From: Peptostreptococcaceae bacterium VA2
Lineage (GTDB): Bacteria; Bacillota; Clostridia; Peptostreptococcales; Peptostreptococcaceae
Length of the DNA: 64,000 nucleotides
NCBI GenBank assembly: GCA_000686145.1
Contig: JMMB01000007.1
Coordinates: 2,232,001-2,296,000 of the forward strand
Direction: 5' to 3'
The position numbers and the translations under genes are program-made. Of this stretch, positions 24,557 to 32,865 are shown one piece after another; position 1 is the first letter of the stretch; each line of letters opens with the position of its first letter. Below the pieces are notes generated by a model. That model had not been told where the DNA came from and ran no database searches. It saw only the letters and a list, made by a program, of their open reading frames with translations.

Positions 24557-25987
24557 ATGTTTATGAACAAAAAACTATTAGGGTGCACTATAGGAGTATG
24601 TACATTATTAATATCGGGATGCACATCTACAAAAACAACTGATATAAGTGTATTAGCAACTACAGATTTACACGGAGTAATACCATATGAGCTAAATAAT
24701 TATGTAGCAAGCGAAAAAAAGAAAGATAAAAATTTAACGTTAGTAGATGCAGGAGATTTTTATGATAGAGAATTTGGAACATCTGAAGATATGCAAAAAT
24801 TTTCAGAACAAATATATCAAGATCGTAAAAATGAAGATGTTAAGCATAGAGAAATTCCTATTGCAAAGGAAATGAAAGAAGTTGGTTATGATACTATAAC
24901 TCTTGGAAATCATGAGTTTATATGTAATGATAAACTTAGTTTAGATAATATTATAGCTGATTTTGAAAAACAAGGAATAAGTGTTTTATCAGCAAATACA
25001 TACAAAAAAAATGGAGATAGTTATACAAAGCCTTATGTTATAAAAAAAATTAAAACTTCAGAGGGAACTGTAAAGTTAGGTATATTAGGTCTTACTATTA
25101 AAGAAGTTGGAGAAAGTAAAGAACGTGTGGGTGATAAATTAGTCCCTACTAAATCATTAGAGCTAAAAGACCAAAAGCAGTACAATGGAGAGTTATATAT
25201 GAATGACTTAGTAGAAGATGCTAAGAAATGGGTTAAGGTGATGAATGAAAAGGAAGATGCTGATATTATAGTAGCAGTTGCACATACAGGAGAAAAACCT
25301 GAAAAACCTAAAAATCCAGGAAATAGAATACAAGATTTGGCACAGCAAGTTGACGGTATTGATGCAATAGTTGCAGGTCATAATCATGTTCAAATCAAAC
25401 AAAATAATTATAAAAATAAGTCTGGTGAAGATGTTATAGTTACAGAGCCTGGCAAACATGGAGAGTGTATTTCAAAAATTAATTTCAAGCTAGAAAAAAC
25501 TAAAAAGGGCTGGGATATTGTTGATAAATCTAGTGATATAGCTCAGTTTGATGAAAGTAAAAAACACTTTAAAGAATTATTTGATAGCGGGGTAAAACTT
25601 GATACGGGAATATTCGAGATGGGTGAAAAATTAGGCGAAGAAGTAAGTCTATCAAAGATAAGTTCTTTAAAATGGGACAAGGGATATGTATTTAAACCAG
25701 GAACTTCAAGAGAAAAAATATATGATACTGTAGGTTCTAAGTTCTATAGAATTACTGAAAGTGATGATGCATATAGGGTTATGCTTATGGATGGAGATAA
25801 AGTTGTTTATTTTTCAACTTGGAATAATGATTTAATCCCATATAATTTTGAATTTGATAGTGAAGATTTCAAGGATGAAATTTTAACTTTAACTCCTGGC
25901 AAAAATGATTATTTTAAGATTGAAAAAGGCGAAAAACATCCAATGACTAGTAGTCCTTCTATTAAACTAAATTATATTTCTAAATAA
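24557..25987 (+). CDS. Metallophosphoesterase lipoprotein (5'-nucleotidase-like)
   Basis: A 476-residue surface lipoprotein with a calcineurin-type phosphoesterase domain. Lipobox ISGC at about residues 19-22. Metal-binding motifs in order: TTDLHG (D and H), DAGDF, LGNHEF, VAVAHTG and AGHNHVQ. These match the catalytic half of 5'-nucleotidase/2',3'-cyclic phosphodiesterase proteins. The normal substrate-specificity domain (5_nucleotid_C) is not evident; a divergent C-terminal region of about 150 residues takes its place. The likely role is phosphate or nucleotide salvage outside the cell. GGAAGGA precedes the first ATG at a good distance. Confidence 0.85.
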   Translation: MFMNKKLLGCTIGVCTLLISGCTSTKTTDISVLATTDLHGVIPYELNNYVASEKKKDKNLTLVDAGDFYDREFGTSEDMQKFSEQIYQDRKNEDVKHREIPIAKEMKEVGYDTITLGNHEFICNDKLSLDNIIADFEKQGISVLSANTYKKNGDSYTKPYVIKKIKTSEGTVKLGILGLTIKEVGESKERVGDKLVPTKSLELKDQKQYNGELYMNDLVEDAKKWVKVMNEKEDADIIVAVAHTGEKPEKPKNPGNRIQDLAQQVDGIDAIVAGHNHVQIKQNNYKNKSGEDVIVTEPGKHGECISKINFKLEKTKKGWDIVDKSSDIAQFDESKKHFKELFDSGVKLDTGIFEMGEKLGEEVSLSKISSLKWDKGYVFKPGTSREKIYDTVGSKFYRITESDDAYRVMLMDGDKVVYFSTWNNDLIPYNFEFDSEDFKDEILTLTPGKNDYFKIEKGEKHPMTSSPSIKLNYISK

Positions 25988-26023
25988 CAATGTTAATAAA
26001 AAATTTAATATTATTTTAACAAT

Positions 26024-26052
26024 GAAAAAGGCACATTATTTTATAATGTGCC
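26024..26052 (-). terminator. Terminator of the GNAT pair
   Basis: GGCACATTA pairs with TAATGTGCC; on the minus strand TTTTT follows. It is placed to end the two minus-strand GNAT genes and may also slow plus-strand transcription from the phosphoesterase gene. Confidence 0.75.
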
Positions 26053-26102
26053 AATTGTTATGCATTACTAAATCACTATTTCTGATAGTTATTAAAATTT
26101 AG

Positions 26103-26642
26103 TTAATTACTTTGTTTTATATAATCTTCTTTAGTTAGAGCATATATTAAATGGAACACTTCTTTTCCGTTATGTTCTCTCATATAATCATCTATAACTT
26201 TCATACCTAATCTTTTAGCCACTTTGCTTGAACTAGTATTTTCAGGAATTACTTGTGCTATATACCTATCAGCACCAAGGGTATTAAATATATAATCTAC
26301 ACATTCTTTAATTCCTTCTGTTGCATACCCATTACCCCAAAATGTTTCTTTTAATATGTATGCCACTTCAATATAGTCAGCTTGTTTTATTGTTACTGGA
26401 AGTATACCCATTATGCCAATAACTTCATTGGTTGATTTTTCTATAGCTAAATAATAGCTATATCCAAAGACCTCATATTGTTCTATAATTTTATCTATCC
26501 ATGCTTGAACTTCTTCATCTGAATAAGTTTTTCCCCATCCAACAGACATTAACTTTTTATCTTGTAAAATAACTTTCATTTCTTCATAATCATATTGATT
26601 TATATTTCTTAAGATTAATCTTTCTGTTTTTATATTTTCCAT
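26103..26642 (-). CDS. GNAT N-acetyltransferase, RimJ/RimL type
   Basis: A 179-residue acetyltransferase of the ribosomal-protein/RimL type, which acetylates an N-terminal or free amine with acetyl-CoA. It shows RLILRNINQYDYEEM, IGIMGILPV, EVAYILKETFWGNGYATEGIKE (acetyl-CoA-binding R/Q-x-x-G-x-G/A as WGNGYA) and ENTSSSKVAKRLGMK. GGGAGA precedes the ATG. It lies 27 bases behind another GNAT gene, likely in one transcript. Substrate unknown. Confidence 0.85.
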   Translation of the reverse strand: MENIKTERLILRNINQYDYEEMKVILQDKKLMSVGWGKTYSDEEVQAWIDKIIEQYEVFGYSYYLAIEKSTNEVIGIMGILPVTIKQADYIEVAYILKETFWGNGYATEGIKECVDYIFNTLGADRYIAQVIPENTSSSKVAKRLGMKVIDDYMREHNGKEVFHLIYALTKEDYIKQSN

Positions 26643-26669
26643 GTATTTCTCCCATTTATTAAATTATAT

Positions 26670-27164
26670 TTAATATAATTTTGCCATACAAAACTCATCA
26701 ACATATTCTCCATCAATAATCATAGAGTTTTTCTTTATCCCCTCTATCATAAATCCATTTTTTTCATAAAGATGCTTTGCTACTGCATTAGAACATATTA
26801 CACTCAACTCAAGCCTTTTAATGTTATTGTCTCTAGTCCATGAATCCAGCTTATCAAACAAGCTACTTCCAATACCTTTTCCTCTAAAGCTTTCACGAAT
26901 TCCAACAACAATATATGCAGTATGTCTAATTCTTCTTTGATCACCTCTTTGTATAGAAATGAATCCTACTATGCTATTTTCATGTGTTGCTACCAAAATC
27001 AAGTTATCACCATTTATACTTCTATCAATTATGCCCTTTGTTATATTAACATCTGTAGGACGTTCGTCAGGCTCAAACAACATGTATTTAGTTTCTTTAT
27101 CCAAGTTTAAAAGCATATCTAGATAATTTTTAGCATCTTGCATTTGTATTTTACGAATATCCAT
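26670..27164 (-). CDS. GNAT N-acetyltransferase
   Basis: A 164-residue GNAT protein. The acetyl-CoA site is RESFRGKGIGSSLFDKLDSW, and the terminal region has NAVAKHLYEKNGFMIEGIKK. It resembles the group containing YhhY/phosphinothricin-like acetyltransferases, with the final DEFCMAKLY strand. AGGGGG precedes the ATG. It is upstream partner of the RimL-type gene. Substrate unknown. Confidence 0.85.
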   Translation of the reverse strand: MDIRKIQMQDAKNYLDMLLNLDKETKYMLFEPDERPTDVNITKGIIDRSINGDNLILVATHENSIVGFISIQRGDQRRIRHTAYIVVGIRESFRGKGIGSSLFDKLDSWTRDNNIKRLELSVICSNAVAKHLYEKNGFMIEGIKKNSMIIDGEYVDEFCMAKLY

Positions 27165-27316
27165 ATTTTATCCCCCTAAAAATTTATATTTACAACAATT
27201 ATAAACTATAAATTAAATACTATGCTAAAAAAAGTATTTGATTTACTTTGATTAATACTACTATTATAATTTAACTGTAATTTGATTGTATTTTATTAAG
27301 ATTGAGAGGTGTTATA

Positions 27317-27829
27317 ATGAAAATTGCAATACTTGGTTATAGCGGAAGTGGAAAATCAACACTAGCTAGAAATCTTGCACATTATTATGAGATACCAGTT
27401 TTATTTCTTGATACAGTAAATTTTTTGCCTAATTGGGTTGAGCGTGATAGGCAAGATGGACGTTTAATAGTTTCTAATTTTATGCAAAATGACTCTTGGG
27501 TAATTGATGGGAACTATGGTGATTTTTTTCAAAGAGAAAGATTAGAACAATCTGATAAAATAATTTTTATGAATTTTCCTCGCAGAATTTGTATCTACAG
27601 AGCTTTCAAGCGATATTTTAAGTATAAAAATACAACTCGTGAAGACGTGGCTAATGGATGTATAGAGAAAATAGATTTAGAATTTATATGGTGGATTCTT
27701 CATGAAGGTCGTAATAAAGAAAGGCGCAATCATTATAAACAAATAGAAAGAGACTTCAAAGATAAAATAGTGGTTTTGAAAAATCCCAAAGAGGTTGATT
27801 TATATTTACAAAATACAATAAATCCATAA
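27317..27829 (+). CDS. P-loop kinase-like protein (topology modulation/FlaR-like)
   Basis: A 170-residue P-loop protein with Walker A GYSGSGKST (residues 7-15) followed by LARNLAHYYEIPVLFLDTV. A later block FIWWILHEGRNKERRNHY is typical of the adenylate-kinase-like family annotated as DNA topology modulation protein. The family's biochemical function is poorly known; it looks like a small-molecule or nucleotide kinase. The ATG at 27317 is used because GAGAGGTG lies ahead; an in-frame TTG at 27302 overlaps that site. Confidence 0.8.
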   Translation: MKIAILGYSGSGKSTLARNLAHYYEIPVLFLDTVNFLPNWVERDRQDGRLIVSNFMQNDSWVIDGNYGDFFQRERLEQSDKIIFMNFPRRICIYRAFKRYFKYKNTTREDVANGCIEKIDLEFIWWILHEGRNKERRNHYKQIERDFKDKIVVLKNPKEVDLYLQNTINP

Positions 27830-27852
27830 AACACTAAAAATATCTTTAAATT

Positions 27853-27882
27853 AAAAATGGATGACAGCTGTCCTCCATTTTT
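27853..27882. terminator. Bidirectional terminator
   Basis: AAAAATGGA and TCCATTTTT flank an inner GACAGCTGTC palindrome. It lies between a plus-strand gene ending at 27829 and a minus-strand gene ending at 27901. Confidence 0.88.
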
Positions 27883-27900
27883 ATTATATTTAAGTTTTAT

Positions 27901-28152
27901 TTAGCCTTGAAGACCATTTGTTTGTCGTTCCATATTTTCTACAACGATATCATGAATTTCTCCCAAAGAAGCACAATACTCAAGCACTTTCCATGGATTA
28001 TTTGTGTGAAAATGTATTTTTATCAGTTCATCATCGCCAACTGCAAGTAAGCAATCACCTTCAATATTTTTTGTAATGTACTCGTTAATTTTATCTTCTG
28101 AAAGTTTTTCTCCCTCAACTAATAACTGTGTATCAAACTTATATTCAAGCAT
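27901..28152 (-). CDS. Stand-alone FakA/DAK-phosphatase-like domain
   Basis: An 83-residue protein matching only the C-terminal-type domain of FakA/YloV-like dihydroxyacetone-kinase relatives: YKFDTQLLVEGEKLSEDKI, then DCLLAVGDDELIKIHFHTNN and PWKVLEYCASLGEIHDIVV. In full-length FakA this part interacts with the fatty-acid carrier FakB; the ATP-binding DAK2 domain is absent here. AAGGAGA precedes the ATG, so it seems a true small gene and not a fragment. Free-standing versions exist in clostridia; function unknown. Confidence 0.65.
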   Translation of the reverse strand: MLEYKFDTQLLVEGEKLSEDKINEYITKNIEGDCLLAVGDDELIKIHFHTNNPWKVLEYCASLGEIHDIVVENMERQTNGLQG

Positions 28153-28275
28153 AACTAATCTCCTTTTTTGTATATATATTTATTAAGTAAAAAGCTAATA
28201 TTATAATGTTAACATAAAAGTAAATTAAATACTATTCTGTAAAAATGCATTTAAAAACTTAAGATATTAATAAGC

Positions 28276-28812
28276 CTAGTCTATATATAACCCCATAGTA
28301 ATAGTATTATAATAAACACCATACACGCATATATCTTTTTTCAACAGTCCTTCTCTTTCAAACCCAAACTTCTCATATAATCTAATACCCCTATCATTGT
28401 CTTCTCTAACTAAAAGACTTATCTTCTTTGTTATGCCATTAGACTTACACCACTCTATTAGATAACTCATAACCTCATTACCAAGCCCCATCCCCCAGTA
28501 TTTTTTTCTAAAACTTATTCCCAAAGTTGCGTTATGCTTCATTCTTTCTTTTTGAATAGAACTTATAGATGCAATCCCTACTATTTCACCATTTATAATA
28601 ATAAGTACATTTTTACAATTATCCATACTATTAGTTTTTTCTATATAATCTTGTTCTGCTTCTACACTTAATGTAAATTCATTCTCACCAAAAGTTATAA
28701 AGTCACTTTCTCCTCCCATTATATTTAAGTAATCTATCATAGCTTTTGCATCTTCTTTTGTTGGTGTTCTTAAAATTGCAGTTTCTCCGTTTTTCAATTT
28801 AATTTCTTTCAT
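28276..28812 (-). CDS. GNAT N-acetyltransferase
   Basis: A 178-residue GNAT protein: TAILRTPTKEDAKAM at the N-terminus, LGISFRKKYWGMGLGNEVMS as acetyl-CoA site, and VREDNDRGIRLYEKFGFEREG near the end. The pattern fits RimL/phosphinothricin-type acetyltransferases that act on amino acids or small amines. GGAGGAG precedes the ATG. Monocistronic. Substrate unknown. Confidence 0.85.
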   Translation of the reverse strand: MKEIKLKNGETAILRTPTKEDAKAMIDYLNIMGGESDFITFGENEFTLSVEAEQDYIEKTNSMDNCKNVLIIINGEIVGIASISSIQKERMKHNATLGISFRKKYWGMGLGNEVMSYLIEWCKSNGITKKISLLVREDNDRGIRLYEKFGFEREGLLKKDICVYGVYYNTITMGLYID

Positions 28813-28987
28813 CCTAACTCCTCCTCATATTTTCATTTATATAATCGTATTTAACTTATTAAAATTCTTTATAAACTTTATTAATCCTTCTAAATGTTAC
28901 CTAATAGAAATATCCTATTAGAAGATACGTATAAAAATAATAATTAAAGATAATAATTAAAGATATATATTACAAGGGGGTGGAATT

Positions 28988-29548
28988 TTGAAAAAGTTAT
29001 TTTTAATATTACTACTAATCATTCTTCCAATATCATTTGTGGTATGCAGCAGTGTAAATATAAAAGATAAAATAACAATAAACAAAGAAAATAGTAATTT
29101 AAGTATGGTGGGAATGGGTACAGATTATAATATTAGTCCCTTAGACAGATCTAAGTATGGTATTCAAATTTATGCCAAAGAATACAACTATGGTGAACTT
29201 AAGGAAAAACATAATTTATTAAAAACTTCTATAAAGCTTGAAAATAATATTAATGATTTACATATAGGAGTATTCCAAAATGATAAAAATATAAGCGTTG
29301 GTTTAGATGGTTCTTATTTAGATTTTCCAGTGAATTTTTTCAATAAATCGGATAATGGAACTGCTCTTTCCGTATTAGATATTGAAAAAGAGATAGAATT
29401 AAACAAAGAAATACCTATTGCAATATATAGTATAGGAAAAAAAGATGAATCTACATATGCTATGAATATAGATGGTAATGATGATTTAGGTTTAAATGAA
29501 AATGATTTAATTATTTATTTGAAAATAAATAAAGTAGGGGATATGTAA
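28988..29548 (+). CDS. Secreted protein of unknown function
   Basis: A 186-residue protein with a clear signal peptide (MKKLFLILLLIILPISFVVCS). The Cys at residue 20 sits in a poor lipobox (FVVC), so lipid attachment is possible but uncertain. The remaining 160 residues are polar and beta-rich with several hydrophobic strands (LKTSIKLENNINDLHIGVF). The TTG start at 28988 is preceded by GGGGGTGG. No family recognised. Confidence 0.6.
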   Translation: MKKLFLILLLIILPISFVVCSSVNIKDKITINKENSNLSMVGMGTDYNISPLDRSKYGIQIYAKEYNYGELKEKHNLLKTSIKLENNINDLHIGVFQNDKNISVGLDGSYLDFPVNFFNKSDNGTALSVLDIEKEIELNKEIPIAIYSIGKKDESTYAMNIDGNDDLGLNENDLIIYLKINKVGDM

Positions 29549-29562
29549 TATCTCCTACTTTA
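29531..29562 (+). terminator. Hairpin overlapping the secreted-protein stop codon
   Basis: AAAGTAGGGGATAT and ATATCTCCTACTTT pair around GTA with one bulge. It includes the stop region of the gene; the T run after it is weak. Confidence 0.65.
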
Positions 29563-29596
29563 TGTTTTGTATTATCACCATACACATTATTATTTT

Positions 29597-29803
29597 TTAT
29601 CGTTTAACTTTTATAATTCTTCTTCTCTTAAAAAGTGACACTATTACTAAAGACATACTAATTATAGCAACTAAACTAATTATATATTTACTATAATCTG
29701 TTGTCCCTTTTTTAGACATCATATGTTCCCCTTGATTTTCACCTTTTACATTTTGATCATTAGGTTTAAATTCACCATTTTGATTAAGGGGTGATTTTTC
29801 CAT
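29597..29803 (-). CDS. Short cell-wall-anchor-like tail or fragment
   Basis: A 68-residue frame: a polar Asn/Gln-rich segment, then one hydrophobic helix (YIISLVAIISMSLVIVSLF) and a basic end (KRRRIIKVKR). This has the shape of a sortase-substrate tail, but no LPxTG or (S/N)PxTG motif is visible. No good ribosome binding site precedes the ATG. It may be the surviving C-terminus of a surface protein. Low confidence that it is expressed. Confidence 0.35.
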   Translation of the reverse strand: MEKSPLNQNGEFKPNDQNVKGENQGEHMMSKKGTTDYSKYIISLVAIISMSLVIVSLFKRRRIIKVKR

Positions 29804-29820
29804 ATTTGGTGCAATAAAGA

Positions 29821-29844
29821 AAGAGCTTATATAAGCTCTTTTTT
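29821..29844. terminator. Perfect 10-bp terminator hairpin
   Basis: AAGAGCTTAT/ATAAGCTCTT with T-rich flanks on both strands. On the minus strand it follows the gene ending at 29863. Confidence 0.8.
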
Positions 29845-29862
29845 GTTCTAATACTTTTATTT

Positions 29863-30246
29863 TTACTGTAGTAACGTCTGATCAAAAAATGGAATTTTAT
29901 AAATTCCTAAAATATCATGTAATCCCTCTAATACTTCGTCTCTTGAAAAGTTACATTGTTCTAATTTTTCATCATCTAGTTTATTAATTTCTTGATAAAA
30001 AGCCACAGCTAATTTTAAATACTCTACATTATCTGCCTCTAAATTTTTAAAAAGTATGTTTTCACCTTCACAAATTTTATTTTGTTTAATAAGTAATTGA
30101 ATCTCGTTATATAAAATATCAGTCTGTGAATAATTATCGTGATTTTTTATTTCATAAGCTATTGTATCTTTTTTAAATACTAATTTAGCTATATATCTGC
30201 CTATAGCTTCAATCTCTCTAATTAAGTAGTCTTGTGTATATCCCAT
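29863..30246 (-). CDS. Conserved helical protein (possibly DUF6483)
   Basis: A 127-residue soluble, helical protein beginning MGYTQDYLIREIEAIGRYIAK. The opening G-Y-x-Q-D-Y-L-x-R-x-I-E pattern is one I associate, from memory, with the DUF6483 family of Firmicutes. No catalytic motif is evident. GGAATGGAGAAA precedes the ATG. A tiny frame with a zinc-knuckle-like CPKCGC overlaps its start. Confidence 0.6.
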   Translation of the reverse strand: MGYTQDYLIREIEAIGRYIAKLVFKKDTIAYEIKNHDNYSQTDILYNEIQLLIKQNKICEGENILFKNLEADNVEYLKLAVAFYQEINKLDDEKLEQCNFSRDEVLEGLHDILGIYKIPFFDQTLLQ

Positions 30247-30304
30247 TACTTTTCTCCATTCCTAATATACATCCACATTTGGGACATATATTATATTCTA
30301 TCAC
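30218..30304 (-). CDS. Candidate 28-residue CPxCGC mini-protein
   Basis: A GTG frame at 30304 preceded by AGGGGGAC encodes 28 residues starting MIEYNICPKCGCILGMEKSN. CPKCGC resembles one half of a rubredoxin/zinc-ribbon knuckle. It overlaps the start of the following gene by 29 bases in another frame, so it could act as a leader that couples translation. Too short to be sure. Confidence 0.35.
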   Translation of the reverse strand: MIEYNICPKCGCILGMEKSNGIYTRLLN

Positions 30305-30375
30305 AATCTTGTCCCCCTAAAGTTATATTAAAATCTTAATTTATAGAAATTGTAAACTTTAACTATATTATAACC

Positions 30376-30834
30376 TTAAAGTAATCTCTTTGACATACAC
30401 ATATTAGTTACTGTATATTCTAAGTTTTTATATAAATTAATAGCTGTTTTGTTATGTCCAAAAACATGAAGTTCTATTTTCTTTAATCCTAAGTTCTTAG
30501 CTACTAGTTCAATTTCTTTCATAGCATATTTACCATATCCCATACCTTGATATTTTTTCAAAATTTTCATTTCACATATAAATCCGACTTCATCATCCTC
30601 TTTGTTAAGCCAAATCATTCCAATAACTTCATTTTTATCAACTACACAAAATAAATAATTGTCTTGTGTTTTTACACCCCTAGGTAGTAATTCATTATAT
30701 TCTTCTCTTGATTTTAAAATTGCTTCTTCTTCACTCCAATTACCTGCCTTAACTCTTTCTTTTGCATAATTTGTTATTGCTTCATCTATATATTGTTTGA
30801 ACTCTGCATCATTCATAGATCTCAAAGTACTCAT
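30376..30834 (-). CDS. GNAT N-acetyltransferase
   Basis: A 152-residue GNAT protein. The acetyl-CoA site is KKYQGMGYGKYAMKEIE near residue 95, followed by LHVFGHNKTAINLYKNLEYT. The N-terminal 60 residues are charged and helical. AGGAGAG precedes the ATG. Fourth GNAT in 5 kb; the four are not close paralogues by eye. Substrate unknown. Confidence 0.85.
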   Translation of the reverse strand: MSTLRSMNDAEFKQYIDEAITNYAKERVKAGNWSEEEAILKSREEYNELLPRGVKTQDNYLFCVVDKNEVIGMIWLNKEDDEVGFICEMKILKKYQGMGYGKYAMKEIELVAKNLGLKKIELHVFGHNKTAINLYKNLEYTVTNMCMSKRLL

Positions 30835-31034
30835 ATTATCTCTCCTAAATTCTTTTTAGTTATTATATATTCAAAAGTTTTTAGAAAAATCATCTTAAAA
30901 CATAAATCTCTAACTTAACTTTTATTTTAATACTTTGTAAATTATAAAATAATATTTATTGATAATATTTCTAATACATAATATAATGGCTACAATAAAA
31001 AATTTTAATATATAAAATAGTCAGGAGCTAAAAT

Positions 31035-31457
31035 ATGATACAATCAATCGCTTATATAGCTTTAGTTGTTAAAGACTATGATGAAGCTATAGAATTTTAT
31101 ACAAAAAAACTTAACTTCACATTAGTTGAAGATACATATCAGCCAGAACAAAATAAACGATGGGTCGTTGTATCACCACCCGGGTCTAAAGGTACTTCAA
31201 TTTTGCTTGCAAAAGCATCCAAGGCTGAGCAAGAACCATTTATAGGTAACCAATCAGGTGGTAGAGTTTTTCTATTTTTAGGGACAAATGATTTTTGGAG
31301 AGACTACAACGATATGATTTCAAAAGGTATAGAATTCGTAAGAGAACCTAAAGATCAATCATATGGTACAGTTGCAGTATTTAAAGATATATACGGTAAT
31401 TTATGGGATTTAATACAGTTTGAAGAAAACCATCCTTTTGCAAAGCAAGTAGAATAA
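31035..31457 (+). CDS. VOC-family (glyoxalase/bleomycin-resistance-like) protein
   Basis: A 140-residue vicinal-oxygen-chelate protein. Two beta-alpha-beta-beta-beta modules are visible: IAYIALVVKDYDEAIEFYTKKLNFTL and GRVFLFLGTNDFWRDYNDMISKGIEF. The end FKDIYGNLWDLIQF is the usual metal-binding Glu/Gln region. Such proteins are glyoxalases, dioxygenases or antibiotic-binding proteins; the reaction cannot be assigned. CAGGAG precedes the ATG. Followed by a strong terminator. Confidence 0.85.
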   Translation: MIQSIAYIALVVKDYDEAIEFYTKKLNFTLVEDTYQPEQNKRWVVVSPPGSKGTSILLAKASKAEQEPFIGNQSGGRVFLFLGTNDFWRDYNDMISKGIEFVREPKDQSYGTVAVFKDIYGNLWDLIQFEENHPFAKQVE

Positions 31458-31500
31458 TATTTTGATTAAAATTAGACTATATTTTATTGTTATGAGTAAA

Positions 31501-31540
31501 AAAACTAGTGCAGAGACCTCTAACCTCTACACTAGTTTTT
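31501..31540. terminator. Terminator of the VOC gene
   Basis: AAAACTAGTG(C)AGAG and CTCT(A)CACTAGTTTT pair around CCTCTAAC, with A and T runs at the sides. Confidence 0.88.
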
Positions 31541-31620
31541 AATTTATCTATTATATATAAATAATTTAGTGCTACATATATACCATAGCTATCAATTAAT
31601 AAATTTTGTGAATTTATAGC

Positions 31621-32676
31621 TTAACCATAAAATATCTTCATAGTTGTAATGCTACCTTTTACCCCTTGCTTGTTTACAGAACAAATACTAATATTATAAA
31701 TTCCTTCTTCAACGCTCCAATCATATTCATTATTTTTTATCTTAATTAAAATATCCTCATTTATTTGTAATTCATAGTAATCAAAGTTAGGTGTATTTGT
31801 TATAAATTTTAAAATAAAATTAGGTTTCACACAAAATAGGTGCAAATTTTCTTTTATATTTTCTAATGAATTAAAATTATTTTCTTTTATAATTTTAACT
31901 GCATCAACTTTATCTTTATATTCAAATAAAATTGATGTATTGTTTGGATTAAAATAAATATTTCCTATTTTGGTAGTAAATATTGCATTTGACAACGGCA
32001 TAGCTTGAAAAGCTAATAATTGACGTTCACCTTTTAAGTGTAAATATAATTGTGATTTAATTCCATTTAGCATACACTCTATTTTTATATATCCAAAATA
32101 ATTTTTAATAAATTCTCTGTATTTTTTCTCATCAATTTTTGCTTCTTTATCTAAAAATACAAAAGATGTATCTTTAAATTCTTTAAAAACTTCATAATAA
32201 CTAAGTGGAATATTATTTACAGTTGCATAACAATTTAATTGAGGGTCAAAAAAAATCCATTTTTTTAGTTCATTAGACCAAACTTCAGTTACAACATGTG
32301 ATTGCCCAAACCCTCCATAGTCTGCATTTTCACTTTGAATACTTATAGACCTAGCAATATATCCCATAGATAATAATATATCTTTTGCTACCTTTGCATA
32401 TTCTACACATCTAAAACTTTCACCTTTTGAAGCTCTATTTAATATCTCTAATGATGAGATATCCCCTGCATCATTTATTCCATCATGTTTCCAACGTAAA
32501 CTTACCCAATTCATCACTTTTAAAAATATTTCTAGTTCGCTAAGTTGTGAGAAATCAAGTTCTTCTAAAACATATAATCTTAAATCCTCTAGTTCTCTGG
32601 GTTTAGGTATTTCTAAGATATTAATTCTACTATCTAGATATTGATTACTAGATTCAAGTATTTGTATCTTTTTCAA
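31621..32676 (-). CDS. Transglutaminase-like domain protein
   Basis: A 351-residue protein with a transglutaminase-like cysteine-protease fold. The catalytic Cys is in SFRCVEYAKVAKDILLSMGY, the His in GQSHVVTEVWS and the Asp in WIFFDPQLN. The C-terminal 130 residues look like an immunoglobulin-like beta domain. No signal peptide is seen, so it acts in the cytosol. The TTG at 32676 is preferred over another TTG six bases upstream because it has better spacing from AGGGGGA. Likely a peptidase or amidase; substrate unknown. Confidence 0.8.
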   Translation of the reverse strand: MKKIQILESSNQYLDSRINILEIPKPRELEDLRLYVLEELDFSQLSELEIFLKVMNWVSLRWKHDGINDAGDISSLEILNRASKGESFRCVEYAKVAKDILLSMGYIARSISIQSENADYGGFGQSHVVTEVWSNELKKWIFFDPQLNCYATVNNIPLSYYEVFKEFKDTSFVFLDKEAKIDEKKYREFIKNYFGYIKIECMLNGIKSQLYLHLKGERQLLAFQAMPLSNAIFTTKIGNIYFNPNNTSILFEYKDKVDAVKIIKENNFNSLENIKENLHLFCVKPNFILKFITNTPNFDYYELQINEDILIKIKNNEYDWSVEEGIYNISICSVNKQGVKGSITTMKIFYG

Positions 32677-32810
32677 AAGCAATCCCCCTATTATATAAAA
32701 ATATTCTTAATCTTATGATAGCACAAAACACTCCTATTTATAGTGGTCTATAAATTTGCCTAATTCATACATATCAATAATTTCATTTAAAATATTTTAT
32801 TTAATAAAAA

Positions 32811-32846
32811 AAGATATTAATAATCTCAGAGATTATTAATATCTTT
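32811..32846. terminator. Terminator of the BAX inhibitor-like gene
   Basis: AAGATATTAATAATCTC/GAGATTATTAATATCTT is a 17-bp near-loopless inverted repeat with A and T runs, 20 bases after the gene end on the minus strand. Confidence 0.88.
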
Positions 32847-32865
32847 TTTATAATAATTTTATCTA

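Noticed and set aside
29597-29803. Sortase-anchored surface protein tail.
   Set aside because: Hydrophobic helix and basic tail are present, but no LPxTG-like motif and no ribosome binding site; reported only as a low-confidence frame.
26103-30834. Four GNAT genes as a recent tandem amplification.
   Set aside because: Their sequences differ in length, N-terminal region and acetyl-CoA motif; they look like independent acquisitions rather than copies.
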